NCBI GenBank assembly: GCA_964639525.1
Contig: CAZXDS010000035.1
Location: forward strand, 1 to 21,287
Source: CAZXDS01 sp964639525
GTDB lineage: Bacteria; Bacteroidota; Ignavibacteria; Ignavibacteriales; Melioribacteraceae
Direction of reading: 5' to 3'
Length of the DNA: 21,287 nt
The position numbers and the translations under genes were made by a program. Below, in pieces: positions 7,204 to 14,695 of this stretch (its first letter is position 1; each line of letters begins with the position of its first letter). A model generated the notes under the pieces. That model did no database searches, was not told the DNA's origin, and worked only from the letters and a program-made list of their open reading frames with translations.

Positions 7204-7965
7204 ATGAAACACTTTTTAAGTATGCTCATATTTTTATTCGGCACACAACTTTTTGCTCAGTCAAACAATTCAACTGAGAAGTTACTGTACAATCATTTTA
7301 AGAAAGCACAAAAGAACTATTACTCTGATGAAATTACTCAAAAAGATTATCAAAGTATTATAGATGAAAACGATATCTTTACTGCAGAGTTAGTTTATTA
7401 TCTAAAAACGAAACCGATATCAATAGAGAGAAGTTTCAACAATTTAGTTGAAAAGGGTTTTAGGGTAACCACTTCGGCTGACGGTAATTTCCGCATTTAC
7501 AGTTGGGCAATAAATCTTGGCGGAAGAGAAAATTTTTACTATAATATTTATCAATACAAGTTCAAAAATAAACATGGTATTTGGGCTGATAAAGAAAATG
7601 ACTATGAAGGTTCTTACATAATAGATGTTTTTGAAACAAAATTACATGGTAAGCAATATTATTTCCCTTATACGCAGTCAGCATCCGGTAATATTGTAGA
7701 GAATTCAATATATAATTTCAGTATTTCGGAAAACGGAATATCGAATGAAGATAAAATATTTAAAGTAAGCGAGGAACCCGAATCTTATGTTTCAATAGGC
7801 TTTGATTTTTTCTCGGTTCTTGACCACGAAGAAAGACCTGTTCGTTTAATTAAATTTAATTCTAAAACAAAGACATTTACTTGGCCCGTAATTGACCCGC
7901 AAACGCTAAAAGTTTCGCTCTCGGAAACAGAACAGATTAAATATAAAGGGAAATATTTTGAATAA
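7204..7965 (+). CDS. Secreted protein of an uncharacterised tandemly duplicated family, copy 1, 253 aa
   Basis: The signal peptide is MKHFLSMLIFLFGTQLFA|Q, with a gaggtg SD just upstream. The body belongs to the same family as the next two genes. Shared landmarks are 'LYNHFKKAQKNYYSDEI', 'ENDIFTAELVYYLKTKP', 'SADGNFRIYSWAINLGG', 'YQYKFKNKHGIWADKENDYEG', 'IIDVFETKL..KQYYFPY', and a C-terminal 'KFNSKTKTFTWPVIDPQTLKVSL...IKYKGKYFE'. The 'S-x-DG-x-x-R-x-YSW' motif (about residues 89-99) is the most constant part. Its look (DG, aromatic strands, a repeated 'DG/NG' turn) suggests a beta-rich surface protein. I know no function for it. It follows the CAP gene by 44 bp and precedes copy 2 by 24 bp. 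Confidence 0.7.
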   Translation: MKHFLSMLIFLFGTQLFAQSNNSTEKLLYNHFKKAQKNYYSDEITQKDYQSIIDENDIFTAELVYYLKTKPISIERSFNNLVEKGFRVTTSADGNFRIYSWAINLGGRENFYYNIYQYKFKNKHGIWADKENDYEGSYIIDVFETKLHGKQYYFPYTQSASGNIVENSIYNFSISENGISNEDKIFKVSEEPESYVSIGFDFFSVLDHEERPVRLIKFNSKTKTFTWPVIDPQTLKVSLSETEQIKYKGKYFE

Positions 7966-7989
7966 TAAATTCAATAAAAGTAAAGCAAA

Positions 7990-8784
7990 ATGGATTTCGC
8001 ATTAATTATGGCGAAATACATTTCAAAAATATTAATCTGTTTGATAATTCTTTTATTATCTGTTCAAGTTTTTGGACAGACAAATAAAGTAATTGAGAAA
8101 AAATTATATAAACACTACAAAAAAACAAGAACAAATTATTATCCTAATGAAATTAATTATGAAACAATTTCAATTGAAAACGATATGTTTACCGCCGAGT
8201 TAATTTATTATCTCCAAACCAAGCCGGCGACAATTGATTATAACTTTAACAAATTAACCGAACAAGATTTAAAGATAAACGCCTCTGCCGACAGCAATCT
8301 GCGTATTTACAGTTGGAGCATTAATTGGGGCGGAAACGATCCGGTAGTTTACAATATTTTTCAATTTAGATACAAAGATAAACACGGGGTTTGGGCGGAT
8401 AAGGATAACGATTATTCCGGAGGTTATGTAATAGATATATTCCAAGCAAAACTTGGCGACGATCAATATTATTTCCCTTATTTACGGTCTTCGCAATCTA
8501 ATTCCCCAAGAGTTGAAGAAGTTACGAACCTGGCGGTTACTTCAGACGGAACATATAAAGACAACGGATTATTTTTAACGGACTCTTCGCGATTAAAAGG
8601 TTCACTTGTTATAGCTTATCTGCCTTCTTCCGATATCGACAGCTCTGCCAATAAAATTAAATTTGAGGCAAACACTAATACATTTAAAGTGCCTTATATT
8701 GATCTTCGAACGCTGAAATTATCATCAAAATCAGTGAAGTATAAATTTAACGGTGAATTTTTCGAGAAAACAAAGAGGAAATAA
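7990..8784 (+). CDS. Secreted protein of the same uncharacterised family, copy 2, 264 aa
   Basis: Two starts are possible. ATG 7990 gives MDFALIMAKY..., and ATG 8008 gives MAKYISKILICLIILLLSVQ, the more regular signal peptide; neither has a good SD, so the start is uncertain by six residues. The mature part aligns with copy 1 along its length: 'LYKHYKKTRTNYYPNEINY', 'ENDMFTAELIYYLQTKP', 'SADSNLRIYSWSINWGG', 'FRYKDKHGVWADKDNDYSGG', 'VIDIFQAKLGDDQYYFPY', and the ending 'IDLRTLKLSSKSVKYKFNGEFFE'. The Gly of the DG pair is replaced by Ser-Asn. The stop TAA shares its last base with the start of copy 3 (taatg), so the two genes are translationally coupled. Divergence is strong outside the motifs, so the duplication is old. 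Confidence 0.7.
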   Translation: MDFALIMAKYISKILICLIILLLSVQVFGQTNKVIEKKLYKHYKKTRTNYYPNEINYETISIENDMFTAELIYYLQTKPATIDYNFNKLTEQDLKINASADSNLRIYSWSINWGGNDPVVYNIFQFRYKDKHGVWADKDNDYSGGYVIDIFQAKLGDDQYYFPYLRSSQSNSPRVEEVTNLAVTSDGTYKDNGLFLTDSSRLKGSLVIAYLPSSDIDSSANKIKFEANTNTFKVPYIDLRTLKLSSKSVKYKFNGEFFEKTKRK

Positions 8785-10214
8785 TGAAAAAAATAATTTG
8801 TTTGATGGTTTTTGTGATAAGTGTTTCCGTTTTTGGACAAGGTAATAAAAAGATTGAGGATGATTTATATAATCATTACAAAAAAACTCAATCTGATTTT
8901 TATGAAGATGAAGTTAATTACAATCAAATTTCATCTGAAAATAAGATATTTATTTCAAAGTTAATTGAATACTTAAAGAGCGAACCAAGTTCAATCGAAT
9001 CTGATTTCGGATTGTTGGTTAAAGATTATTTCAAAGTAATTCCTTCACGCGACGGAAATTTTCGTATTTATAACTGGGCAATAAATCTTGGCGGACATTA
9101 CAGCACTTATTATAACATTACTCAATATCGGTACAAGGATAAGAACGGAATTTGGGAGGATAAAGAAAATAATTACGAAGGTTCTGATGTTATAAAAATA
9201 TTCCAAGCAGAACTTAACGATAAACAATATTACTTCCCTTACACATATTCTAATAATGGAAGTGTTCAAGAACAACATATCAATAGTTTTCAAGTCTCTT
9301 CTAAGGGATTACAGCATGTTGATTTAACCTCTTCAATTGGTTTTGCGTATCATAGAACTGATATTTTCAATGGAAACGATTTTCAAATACAATTCAATGA
9401 ATATACAAATGATTTCACTGTCCCTTTCGTTTATCCTCAATCACTTGAAATGACAACAGAGACAGTTAAGTACGAATTTGACGGTAAAAAATATGTAATG
9501 ATGCCGGATTTTAATCGCGTAGAGGGTGATTTATTCAGTCATTTCAATCAAATTAATTATTGGAATAATAGGAAGTTCAGTGAAGAGCGGAATGTTAATA
9601 TCAGACTGGAAAATGATATTTTTAAAGCAAAATTAATTTATTATCTAACTAAATATCCCGAGTTAATAAACTATGATTTTTACACGTTGACTGAAGCCGG
9701 TTTAAAAATATTGGTATCGAAAGACGGTAAATTCAGGTCTTATTCCTGGTCAAATAATATCACATCAATTTCATTTTCAAATGATTGGAATGTGTGCCAA
9801 TATTCCGATGGGAAAGAATCTGTCGCATTCAGTGAGCAGGCAGGAGATGTTTTAAATATATTTTCATCTAAGGTAAAAAGTGACAACTATTATTTTGTCT
9901 TGTATCATTACAATGGAATGGGCGGAACGAGAACGAGATATCAATTATTAAAGGCATACAATGGTTATGTTGTGAGACCTGACATTTTCGGTTTGCCGAG
10001 CGATAATAAATATTCTATTGGGGAAGGACTTTATGTTAATTACGATTATTCAACAATAAATGAGGATGAAGAGCAACCTATTCACAAAGTAATAAATTAC
10101 AATTCTGCAAATGGAGTTTTTTCCGCTCAACAAGTAAATTCTGAAACAATGAAAGTTATTGACAAATACGTAAAATATACTTTTGACGGTTATAAATTTA
10201 TAGAAGTGAAATAA
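8784..10214 (+). CDS. Secreted protein with two copies of the uncharacterised domain (copies 3 and 4), 476 aa
   Basis: The signal peptide is MKKIICLMVFVISVSVFG|Q. Residues about 24-235 form copy 3 ('LYNHYKKTQSDFYEDEVNY', 'SRDGNFRIYNWAINLGG', 'YRYKDKNGIWEDKENNYEG', 'KQYYFPYTYSN', ending 'VKYEFDGKKYVMM'). Residues about 240-476 repeat the scheme as a more diverged copy 4 ('LFSHFNQINYWNNRKF', 'ENDIFKAKLIYYLTKYP', 'SKDGKFRSYSWSNN', 'DNYYFVLYHYNGMGG', ending 'VKYTFDGYKFIEVK'). The gene is therefore a fusion of two family members, in tandem with two single-domain genes. Its start overlaps the previous stop by one base, behind a gagg SD. A hairpin at 10277-10318 closes the unit. No function is known. 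Confidence 0.72.
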   Translation: MKKIICLMVFVISVSVFGQGNKKIEDDLYNHYKKTQSDFYEDEVNYNQISSENKIFISKLIEYLKSEPSSIESDFGLLVKDYFKVIPSRDGNFRIYNWAINLGGHYSTYYNITQYRYKDKNGIWEDKENNYEGSDVIKIFQAELNDKQYYFPYTYSNNGSVQEQHINSFQVSSKGLQHVDLTSSIGFAYHRTDIFNGNDFQIQFNEYTNDFTVPFVYPQSLEMTTETVKYEFDGKKYVMMPDFNRVEGDLFSHFNQINYWNNRKFSEERNVNIRLENDIFKAKLIYYLTKYPELINYDFYTLTEAGLKILVSKDGKFRSYSWSNNITSISFSNDWNVCQYSDGKESVAFSEQAGDVLNIFSSKVKSDNYYFVLYHYNGMGGTRTRYQLLKAYNGYVVRPDIFGLPSDNKYSIGEGLYVNYDYSTINEDEEQPIHKVINYNSANGVFSAQQVNSETMKVIDKYVKYTFDGYKFIEVK

Positions 10215-10276
10215 TGGTTAATTATCATTAAAAAAAATATTTTCAAAAAGAACATACTAATAACATGATATTGTTT

Positions 10277-10318
10277 TTTAGGAATTCGTTTCTGTAAAAG
10301 CAATAACGGATTCCTAAA
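10277..10318 (+). terminator. 13-bp hairpin after the five-gene run
   Basis: Arms tttaggaattcgt (10277-10289) and acggattcctaaa (10306-10318) pair over 13 bp with one G-U pair, leaving a 16-nt loop. It lies 63 bp after the last family gene and 28 bp before the next start. The downstream bases (tttcat) give only a weak U-tract, so termination efficiency is uncertain. Confidence 0.55.
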
Positions 10319-10345
10319 TTTCATAAATTATATAAGGAAATTTTA

Positions 10346-10684
10346 ATGAGTAAAAAACACTTACTTTATGCAGTCATAAATACTTTTGTAAACGTATTTT
10401 TTTTCATGTTCTTAATAATTATGATGTTTACGGAATTGATTAACCATTCAATTGTGCTAATGGTATTGAGTCCACTTGGATTGCAGCCTGAACCGGGTGT
10501 TATCTTCGACTTTATTTCATTTGCGCTTGGCATTTCTCCGTTTGTTTTTCTCAGTTCTATTATCGGGTCATGGATTGCCTACTTTAAAAATTCCCTAAAA
10601 TATTTTAAGCTGTTTGTTATATTGAGCTGGGGATATATTTTGCTGATTGTTATAATTTATTTAATATTATGGCTGAGTATATAA
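10346..10684 (+). CDS. Small three-helix membrane protein, paralogue of the protein at 2208-2522
   Basis: A 112-residue protein opening MSKKHLLYAVINTFVNVFFF, behind an aaggaa SD. Three hydrophobic segments are visible (about 6-30, 48-78 and 85-112), with 'GSWIAYFKNSLKY' between the second and third. The matching pieces in the 2208-2522 protein (M-x-KK-x-LLY-x-VIN at the start, SWIAYxKxSxKY in the loop, Trp-Gly in helix three) make the two clear paralogues. No family was recognised. It is the last plus-strand gene of the exported-protein block and faces the minus-strand exporter gene, 39 bp away. A hairpin before it suggests it may have its own promoter. Confidence 0.7.
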   Translation: MSKKHLLYAVINTFVNVFFFMFLIIMMFTELINHSIVLMVLSPLGLQPEPGVIFDFISFALGISPFVFLSSIIGSWIAYFKNSLKYFKLFVILSWGYILLIVIIYLILWLSI

Positions 10685-10694
10685 AATAATTTTG

Positions 10695-10711
10695 ACCGTA
10701 ATATCCACGGT
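10695..10711. terminator. Small hairpin between convergent genes
   Basis: accgt (10695-10699) and acggt (10707-10711) form a 5-bp stem with a 7-nt loop in the 39-bp gap between the two convergent stop codons. A/T-rich stretches lie on both sides. It could serve as a weak bidirectional terminator, but the stem is short. Confidence 0.35.
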
Positions 10712-10723
10712 TTAAAACGTTTA

Positions 10724-11752
10724 TTAAAATCCCAGCCAAAGCATAAAAAATCCGATTAATAATCCCGCTGCTACATTAATAGTTTTAAGTATAATAAAAC
10801 TCTTACCCGAAACAGCAAGCAGCGGCAAGGTCCCGTGTCCGTCCTGCACAATTGAATTGGCAATTAAAATACTCAATGGAAGAGTTCCCGCTGCAAAAAG
10901 CGAAACGAAGATCAGGTTTGGTCCCGATTCCGGAATTATGCCGATTAATACTGCTATGATAAGAACAGTAAATTTGTTTGCCTGTATCCAAGCTTCCAAA
11001 TTAAAAAATGAAGTCAGCACGGCAACCACAGCCAATGCTCCAAAAGTCCAAAGAAATATTCTCAGTAAATGTTTCTTTAAAACATGTTTCCAGAGATGCT
11101 CTTCCAAAAAATGATCAGGTACAGTTATAACAACAAACAATGCAAAGAAATTTACAATTAGCAATGTAATTTTTATCCACGCCGGATCATTTGCGTCACT
11201 GGGGTTTATATACAGTATGACCAACAATATTGTAAGAATTCCAATTAAAAGACTTCGCGGGAAGCTAATTGATTTTAGTTGCTTAACGATTACCGGAAAA
11301 TCAAAGCAAGGGCACGCTTCACTTTCATGCACTTCCAATTTATGATATTTATTTTTACTAAGCAGATTATTACCTGCAATAAATCTATCGGTCAAATAGC
11401 CGAAAATTAAACCGACAACTGCAATAATTCCGGTAATCAAAAGTGCTTTTGCAGGAAACAGCGAAAACATAACAAAAGCTTCATCCCCGCTTGTGGCAAT
11501 CATTGCGGCGGTTAATGCACCGAAGCTGACTATGCCGTGAGAATATAATGAAACAACTGTAAAAGCACCAAGGCATCCGGGAACAGCACCCAATACAATT
11601 GAAAGAAGGTATTGTCCGAATTTACTTTTGCTTAACTTTGTCTGCCAAGCACCCCTTGTGATAACATTAATGTACTCTACCATAAGCATCATTGAAAAAA
11701 CGAAACTGGTAATAATTAACGTCTGTTTTAATATTGCTTGAAATTCAGTCAT
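10724..11752 (-). CDS. Putative 10-TM heavy-metal exporter, ArsP_2-type permease, 342 aa
   Basis: A highly hydrophobic inner-membrane protein with about ten helices in two halves. The first half has 'SIVLGAVPGCLGAFTVVSLY' (Cys60) and 'GALTAAMIATSGDEAFVMFSLFPAKAL'. The second repeats the idea with 'LIGIIPESGPNLIFVSLFAAGTLPLSIL' and 'DGHGTLPLLA'. These paired P-G/S-G loops with acidic residues are typical of the putative 10TM heavy-metal exporter family (ArsP_2), also annotated as putative manganese transporters. A cytoplasmic loop holds 'SEACPCFD' (Cys147, Cys149), a possible metal-touching site. The substrate is not established by sequence. It lies 113 bp downstream of the deoxyhypusine-synthase-like gene on the same strand. 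The AT-rich spacer between them ('aacaatt' runs) has no obvious terminator, so they may be co-transcribed. Confidence 0.8.
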   Translation of the reverse strand: MTEFQAILKQTLIITSFVFSMMLMVEYINVITRGAWQTKLSKSKFGQYLLSIVLGAVPGCLGAFTVVSLYSHGIVSFGALTAAMIATSGDEAFVMFSLFPAKALLITGIIAVVGLIFGYLTDRFIAGNNLLSKNKYHKLEVHESEACPCFDFPVIVKQLKSISFPRSLLIGILTILLVILYINPSDANDPAWIKITLLIVNFFALFVVITVPDHFLEEHLWKHVLKKHLLRIFLWTFGALAVVAVLTSFFNLEAWIQANKFTVLIIAVLIGIIPESGPNLIFVSLFAAGTLPLSILIANSIVQDGHGTLPLLAVSGKSFIILKTINVAAGLLIGFFMLWLGF

Positions 11753-11865
11753 TTTAAATTTAGAAATTAGAAGTTAGAATTTATTCACAGAATTCGTAAA
11801 TCTTATTGAACAAACAAAAACCAACTCAATTAACAATGAAACAATTTAACAATTAAACAATTCAT

Positions 11866-12891
11866 TCACTCAAAAATTTTCTGCATATTTTTTCTTTCTC
11901 TGTTTTTCCATGAGCCTTTATGATAAGCATATCCGGCAATTAAAGGCAGAGCAATTGTCGCTTCGGAATAAACCATTTGTTCAAATGTAGTTTCAACCTT
12001 TCCCCACGAACTTGCTTCTTTTAATGTAGAGCTTGACAATGCTCCGTCTCGCACATCGGCAACGGTAATTTGAATTGCATATTTGTGCATTGGAGCATCT
12101 TCTTGAAGAATATCGGCAGCAACAACAATATCCTGTGTAAAGTTTTTAGGAACGCCTCCTCCGACCATAAAAATACCCGTATCCTTACTGTGCAATTTTA
12201 TTTGCGTAAGTTCAAGGAAATCCTTTCCGGAATCAATTGAAACATGTTTCGCCGGATTCTTAGTCTGATGCATTAAAATTCCAAAGCCCGCAGAACAATC
12301 CGAGAATGCAGGAACAAAAATCGGGACATCATTTTTATAGGCTGCGTAAATAATACTGTCATCAACTTTGGGTCCGCCGTTTTCTTCAAGATATTTTCCG
12401 AAATACCAAAGCAGCTCACGGGAGGAATACGGACGAGGTTCAAGGCTGTTAAAAATTTCTGCCGTTGTATCATCACAAATGCGAAGTTCATCTTCGTCAA
12501 TAAAAGTATCATAAATTCTATCAATGTGAAGTTCACGCATTTCGTTATCGTCAACATTCTGCGAGCCGATGTAATGCTTAAAACCGAGTGCTTCAAAAAA
12601 ATCCTGGTCAACCATTAATGCCCCGGTCGAAACAATTGCATCAACCATATTATTTGCGACCAAATCGTAAACAATTTTTTTAAGTCCTGCACTAAAAAGG
12701 GAACCTGCGAGAGTAAGAATAATCGTCGTATCTTTATCGATTAACATTCTATTATAAATTTGTGCAGCACGGTTTAAGTCCCTTGCCGAAAAAGCCATCT
12801 TTTCCATAGAATCAACAAGCGGAACAACGTTATGCTCTTTCATATCAAAATGCCTAATTGTTTCTTTTAAATAATCTTGTTTTGTTTTCAT
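11866..12891 (-). CDS. Deoxyhypusine synthase-like enzyme, 341 aa
   Basis: The family transfers the aminobutyl group of spermidine, using NAD, through a covalent lysine intermediate. Bacteria lack eIF5A, so bacterial members are thought to act on polyamines (homospermidine formation is known for the plant relative) or on an unknown acceptor. Here the NAD-binding starts are intact ('LTLAGSLFSAGL', 'VDAIVSTGALMVDQD'), as are 'VPAFSDCSAGFG' and 'FMVGGGVPKN' (244-249). The catalytic-lysine motif SSWGK is present with Lys298 and is preceded by 'VRDGALSSSTLKEA'. Length is near the family norm. The start ATG has a gaggtt SD seven bases upstream. It reads away from the DUF4143 ATPase gene. Catalytically competent by sequence; the acceptor is unknown. 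Confidence 0.88.
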   Translation of the reverse strand: MKTKQDYLKETIRHFDMKEHNVVPLVDSMEKMAFSARDLNRAAQIYNRMLIDKDTTIILTLAGSLFSAGLKKIVYDLVANNMVDAIVSTGALMVDQDFFEALGFKHYIGSQNVDDNEMRELHIDRIYDTFIDEDELRICDDTTAEIFNSLEPRPYSSRELLWYFGKYLEENGGPKVDDSIIYAAYKNDVPIFVPAFSDCSAGFGILMHQTKNPAKHVSIDSGKDFLELTQIKLHSKDTGIFMVGGGVPKNFTQDIVVAADILQEDAPMHKYAIQITVADVRDGALSSSTLKEASSWGKVETTFEQMVYSEATIALPLIAGYAYHKGSWKNRERKNMQKIFE

Positions 12892-13060
12892 TTTATAACC
12901 TCGAAACCCAAAATTTTAGTTTAAATATTCCATTAATAATTCAATTTTTATTAGATGCAATAAATTTAATTAGGTGCTTAATAACAAGCAATAAATTTGT
13001 AACAGAAAAGTGACTATTTCTCTAGTAAGATTCCTAAAAAATTTGAAGTAAGAATTAAAG
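12892..13060. other. Divergent spacer, left part
   Basis: This is the AT-rich intergenic DNA between the deoxyhypusine-synthase-like gene (minus) and the ATPase gene (plus); the right part holds the 33-bp-period repeats. An 11-nt direct repeat (gcaataaattt at 12957-12967 and 12988-12998, 31 bp apart) is visible. No reading frame is convincing. The promoter of the minus-strand gene must lie here, but no clear boxes were recognised. Confidence 0.5.
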
Positions 13061-13151
13061 TGTAAAAATCCACCCATAAAATTACATAGATGATGTAAAA
13101 ATCCAAACATATTTTTACGTTTGATTTGTAAAAATCCAAACATATTATTAC
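13061..13151. repeat. Three 25-bp direct repeats at exact 33-bp period, likely operator of the downstream ATPase gene
   Basis: Units at 13061-13085, 13094-13118 and 13127-13151 all begin tgtaaaaatcc and end ttac. The second and third differ at one base; the first diverges in the middle (accc instead of aaac). Each unit is bounded by gtaa...ttac, a short inverted repeat. Eight bases separate the units, so the period is 33 bp, close to three helical turns, which puts all units on the same DNA face. The third unit covers the place where the -35 box of the downstream promoter should be. This is the arrangement of a cooperative regulator-binding array, possibly bound by the ATPase itself. The binding is inferred. 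Confidence 0.7.
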
Positions 13152-13164
13152 ATTCTCTTTGCAA

Positions 13165-13170
13165 TATAAT
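13165..13170 (+). promoter_or_regulatory. Probable -10 box of the first DUF4143 ATPase gene
   Basis: A consensus tataat lies 29 bp before the ATG, so transcription would start near 13177. No good -35 is found 17 bp upstream; that position falls inside the third direct repeat. Regulation by a protein bound to the repeats is therefore plausible. Confidence 0.5.
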
Positions 13171-13199
13171 GGATTATATTAATTCTGAGAGATAAAATA

Positions 13200-14570
13200 A
13201 TGAAAAGATTTTTTACTGAATATTTACATAGCTGGAAAACAAAAAAAAACAGAAAACCTCTGATTATACGTGGTGCAAGGCAAATTGGAAAAACTTACAC
13301 TATAAACGAATTTGCAAAAAACAATTTTGAAGAATACATAAAAATAAATTTTGAAGAAAATTCGGAATTAAAGGACTTTTTTAACACCAACGATGTAGTG
13401 CAAATAAAGCAAAACTTGGAAACATATTTTGGAAAAAAAATCATTGCTGATAAATCACTGATTTTTCTTGATGAAATACAAACTTGCCCTAAAGCGATTA
13501 CCACACTGCGATACTTTTATGAAAATATGCCGGAGATACACATAATTGCAGCCGGTTCACTTTTAGACTACGAATTAAATGAAATGAAATACTCAATGCC
13601 TGTCGGCAGAGTAGAATTTGCATATATGTATCCGATGAATTTCTATGAATTTCTTTGGGCACTGAAGGAAGATTCGCTGTTTGATTATCTTAAAAATTAT
13701 TCACCGGAGAAGGAAATTCCATCACCAATTCATCAAAAATTATTGCGGATTTTACGACTTTATTATTTTATAGGAGGTATGCCGGAAGCGGTAAAAGTGT
13801 ATGTTGAAAATAATAATTTGCCGGATGTCGAAATTGTTCACGAGAGCATAATCAAGTCTTTGGAATTTGATTTTGCTAAATACGGAACGAGAAGTCAGCA
13901 GGATATTTTGGTGAAATTGCTGAGATATATTCCTAAAGGGATCGGCAATAAATTCAAATATGTAAATGCAGCTTCTAACTTTCGCACCGAAACTATAAAG
14001 AGAGCGTTGCAGCTGTTAAATATGAGCAGAATTGTCCACCTAATCCAAAATACTAAAGCTGCCGGCGTTCCATTGGAAAGTGGCGTTCAAGGGAAAATGT
14101 TTAAGCCGTTATTTATCGATATAGGCTTGGCGAATCATATTTTAAAAATAAAACTAAGCAGCATTGAAAATTTAATTACAGTAAACGAAGGGAATCTGGC
14201 GGAGCAATTTATTGGTCAGCAATTGCTAAGTGCAGAGCCATATTACATTGACAACCAGCTTTATTATTGGATTCGGGAAAAGAAAAATGCTGAATCGGAA
14301 ATTGATTTTGCCGTAGAATTGAAAAACTCAATTTTGCCAATTGAAGTAAAAACCGGAAAAACCGGTACATTGAAATCACTGCATGTTTATATCGCCGAAA
14401 AAAAAATAAAAACAGCACTTCGCTTTAATACGGAGGTTCCTACAATTACCGGAGTTAAAAATTCAGTTACAATTGGAAAGTCTGTAAAAAACATTGAGTT
14501 TAAATTAGTTTCCCTGCCGCTGTATCTTGTTTTGGAATATGAAAGAATAGTTGAAGGCTTGTGGGAGTAG
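13200..14570 (+). CDS. AAA_14 / DUF4143 ATPase with PD-(D/E)xK-like C-terminus, 456 aa
   Basis: A STAND/ORC-like P-loop ATPase with Walker A GARQIGKT (25-32), Walker B LIFLDE (Asp91-Glu92) and a sensor-1 region 'IHIIAAGSLLDYEL'. Family landmarks follow: 'VGRVEFAYMYPMNFYEFL' and 'YYFIGGMPEAV'. The C-terminal DUF4143 domain has 'IDIGLANHIL', 'EGNLAEQFIGQQLL', and the nuclease-like pair 'ESEIDFAV' (Glu367, Asp369) and 'LPIEVK' (Glu382, Lys384), the usual PD-(D/E)xK spacing. These proteins are abundant, often multicopy, in island regions of Bacteroidetes-like genomes and archaea. A defence or mobile-element role is suspected but unproven. The start codon follows a weak gagag SD and the repeat array described upstream. 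A second, only distantly similar member follows 125 bp downstream. Confidence 0.9.
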   Translation: MKRFFTEYLHSWKTKKNRKPLIIRGARQIGKTYTINEFAKNNFEEYIKINFEENSELKDFFNTNDVVQIKQNLETYFGKKIIADKSLIFLDEIQTCPKAITTLRYFYENMPEIHIIAAGSLLDYELNEMKYSMPVGRVEFAYMYPMNFYEFLWALKEDSLFDYLKNYSPEKEIPSPIHQKLLRILRLYYFIGGMPEAVKVYVENNNLPDVEIVHESIIKSLEFDFAKYGTRSQQDILVKLLRYIPKGIGNKFKYVNAASNFRTETIKRALQLLNMSRIVHLIQNTKAAGVPLESGVQGKMFKPLFIDIGLANHILKIKLSSIENLITVNEGNLAEQFIGQQLLSAEPYYIDNQLYYWIREKKNAESEIDFAVELKNSILPIEVKTGKTGTLKSLHVYIAEKKIKTALRFNTEVPTITGVKNSVTIGKSVKNIEFKLVSLPLYLVLEYERIVEGLWE

Positions 14571-14582
14571 TTTAAAATTGAA
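14568..14582 (+). repeat. 15-bp direct repeat, left copy (with 15949-15963)
   Basis: The sequence tagtttaaaattgaa begins at the stop codon of the first ATPase gene and recurs exactly at 15949-15963, just beyond the second ATPase gene. The flanks are also similar (ggagtag / ggaaatag, then A/T runs). It could be a duplication left when the second ATPase cassette was inserted or recombined. AT-rich chance similarity is possible. Confidence 0.4.
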
Positions 14583-14654
14583 TTATTTTTATTATTATCA
14601 AACAAAATAAAAAAAACGATAAAAAAATACAACTATTAACCACTATAATGAGAA

Positions 14655-14689
14655 ATAGTCTTGACTATTGTCCAATACTATGATATGTT
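14655..14689 (+). promoter_or_regulatory. Promoter with two overlapping palindromes in front of the second ATPase gene
   Basis: TTGACT (14661-14666) and TATGTT (14684-14689) are 17 bp apart, a usable -35/-10 pair. Two perfect palindromes sit on the -35 and spacer: atagtc-tt-gactat (14655-14668) and tattg-tc-caata (14666-14677), with centres 10 bp apart, one helical turn. A repressor bound there would block the promoter. The predicted transcription start falls at or next to the ATG (14696) and no SD is present, so the mRNA may be leaderless. Confidence 0.5.
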
Positions 14690-14695
14690 TCCGTT

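Noticed and set aside
10857..11114. 85-codon plus-strand frame inside the exporter gene
   Set aside because: Lies opposite a clear membrane-protein gene; no domain or SD.
13061..13151. Short CRISPR array
   Set aside because: Only three units with 8-bp AT-rich spacers that are too short, and no cas genes; operator array is a better reading.
12970..13164. Minus-strand frame with repeated 'NMFGFL' in front of the ATPase gene
   Set aside because: The repeat in the peptide is only the translation of the 33-bp DNA repeats; no SD or protein-like remainder.
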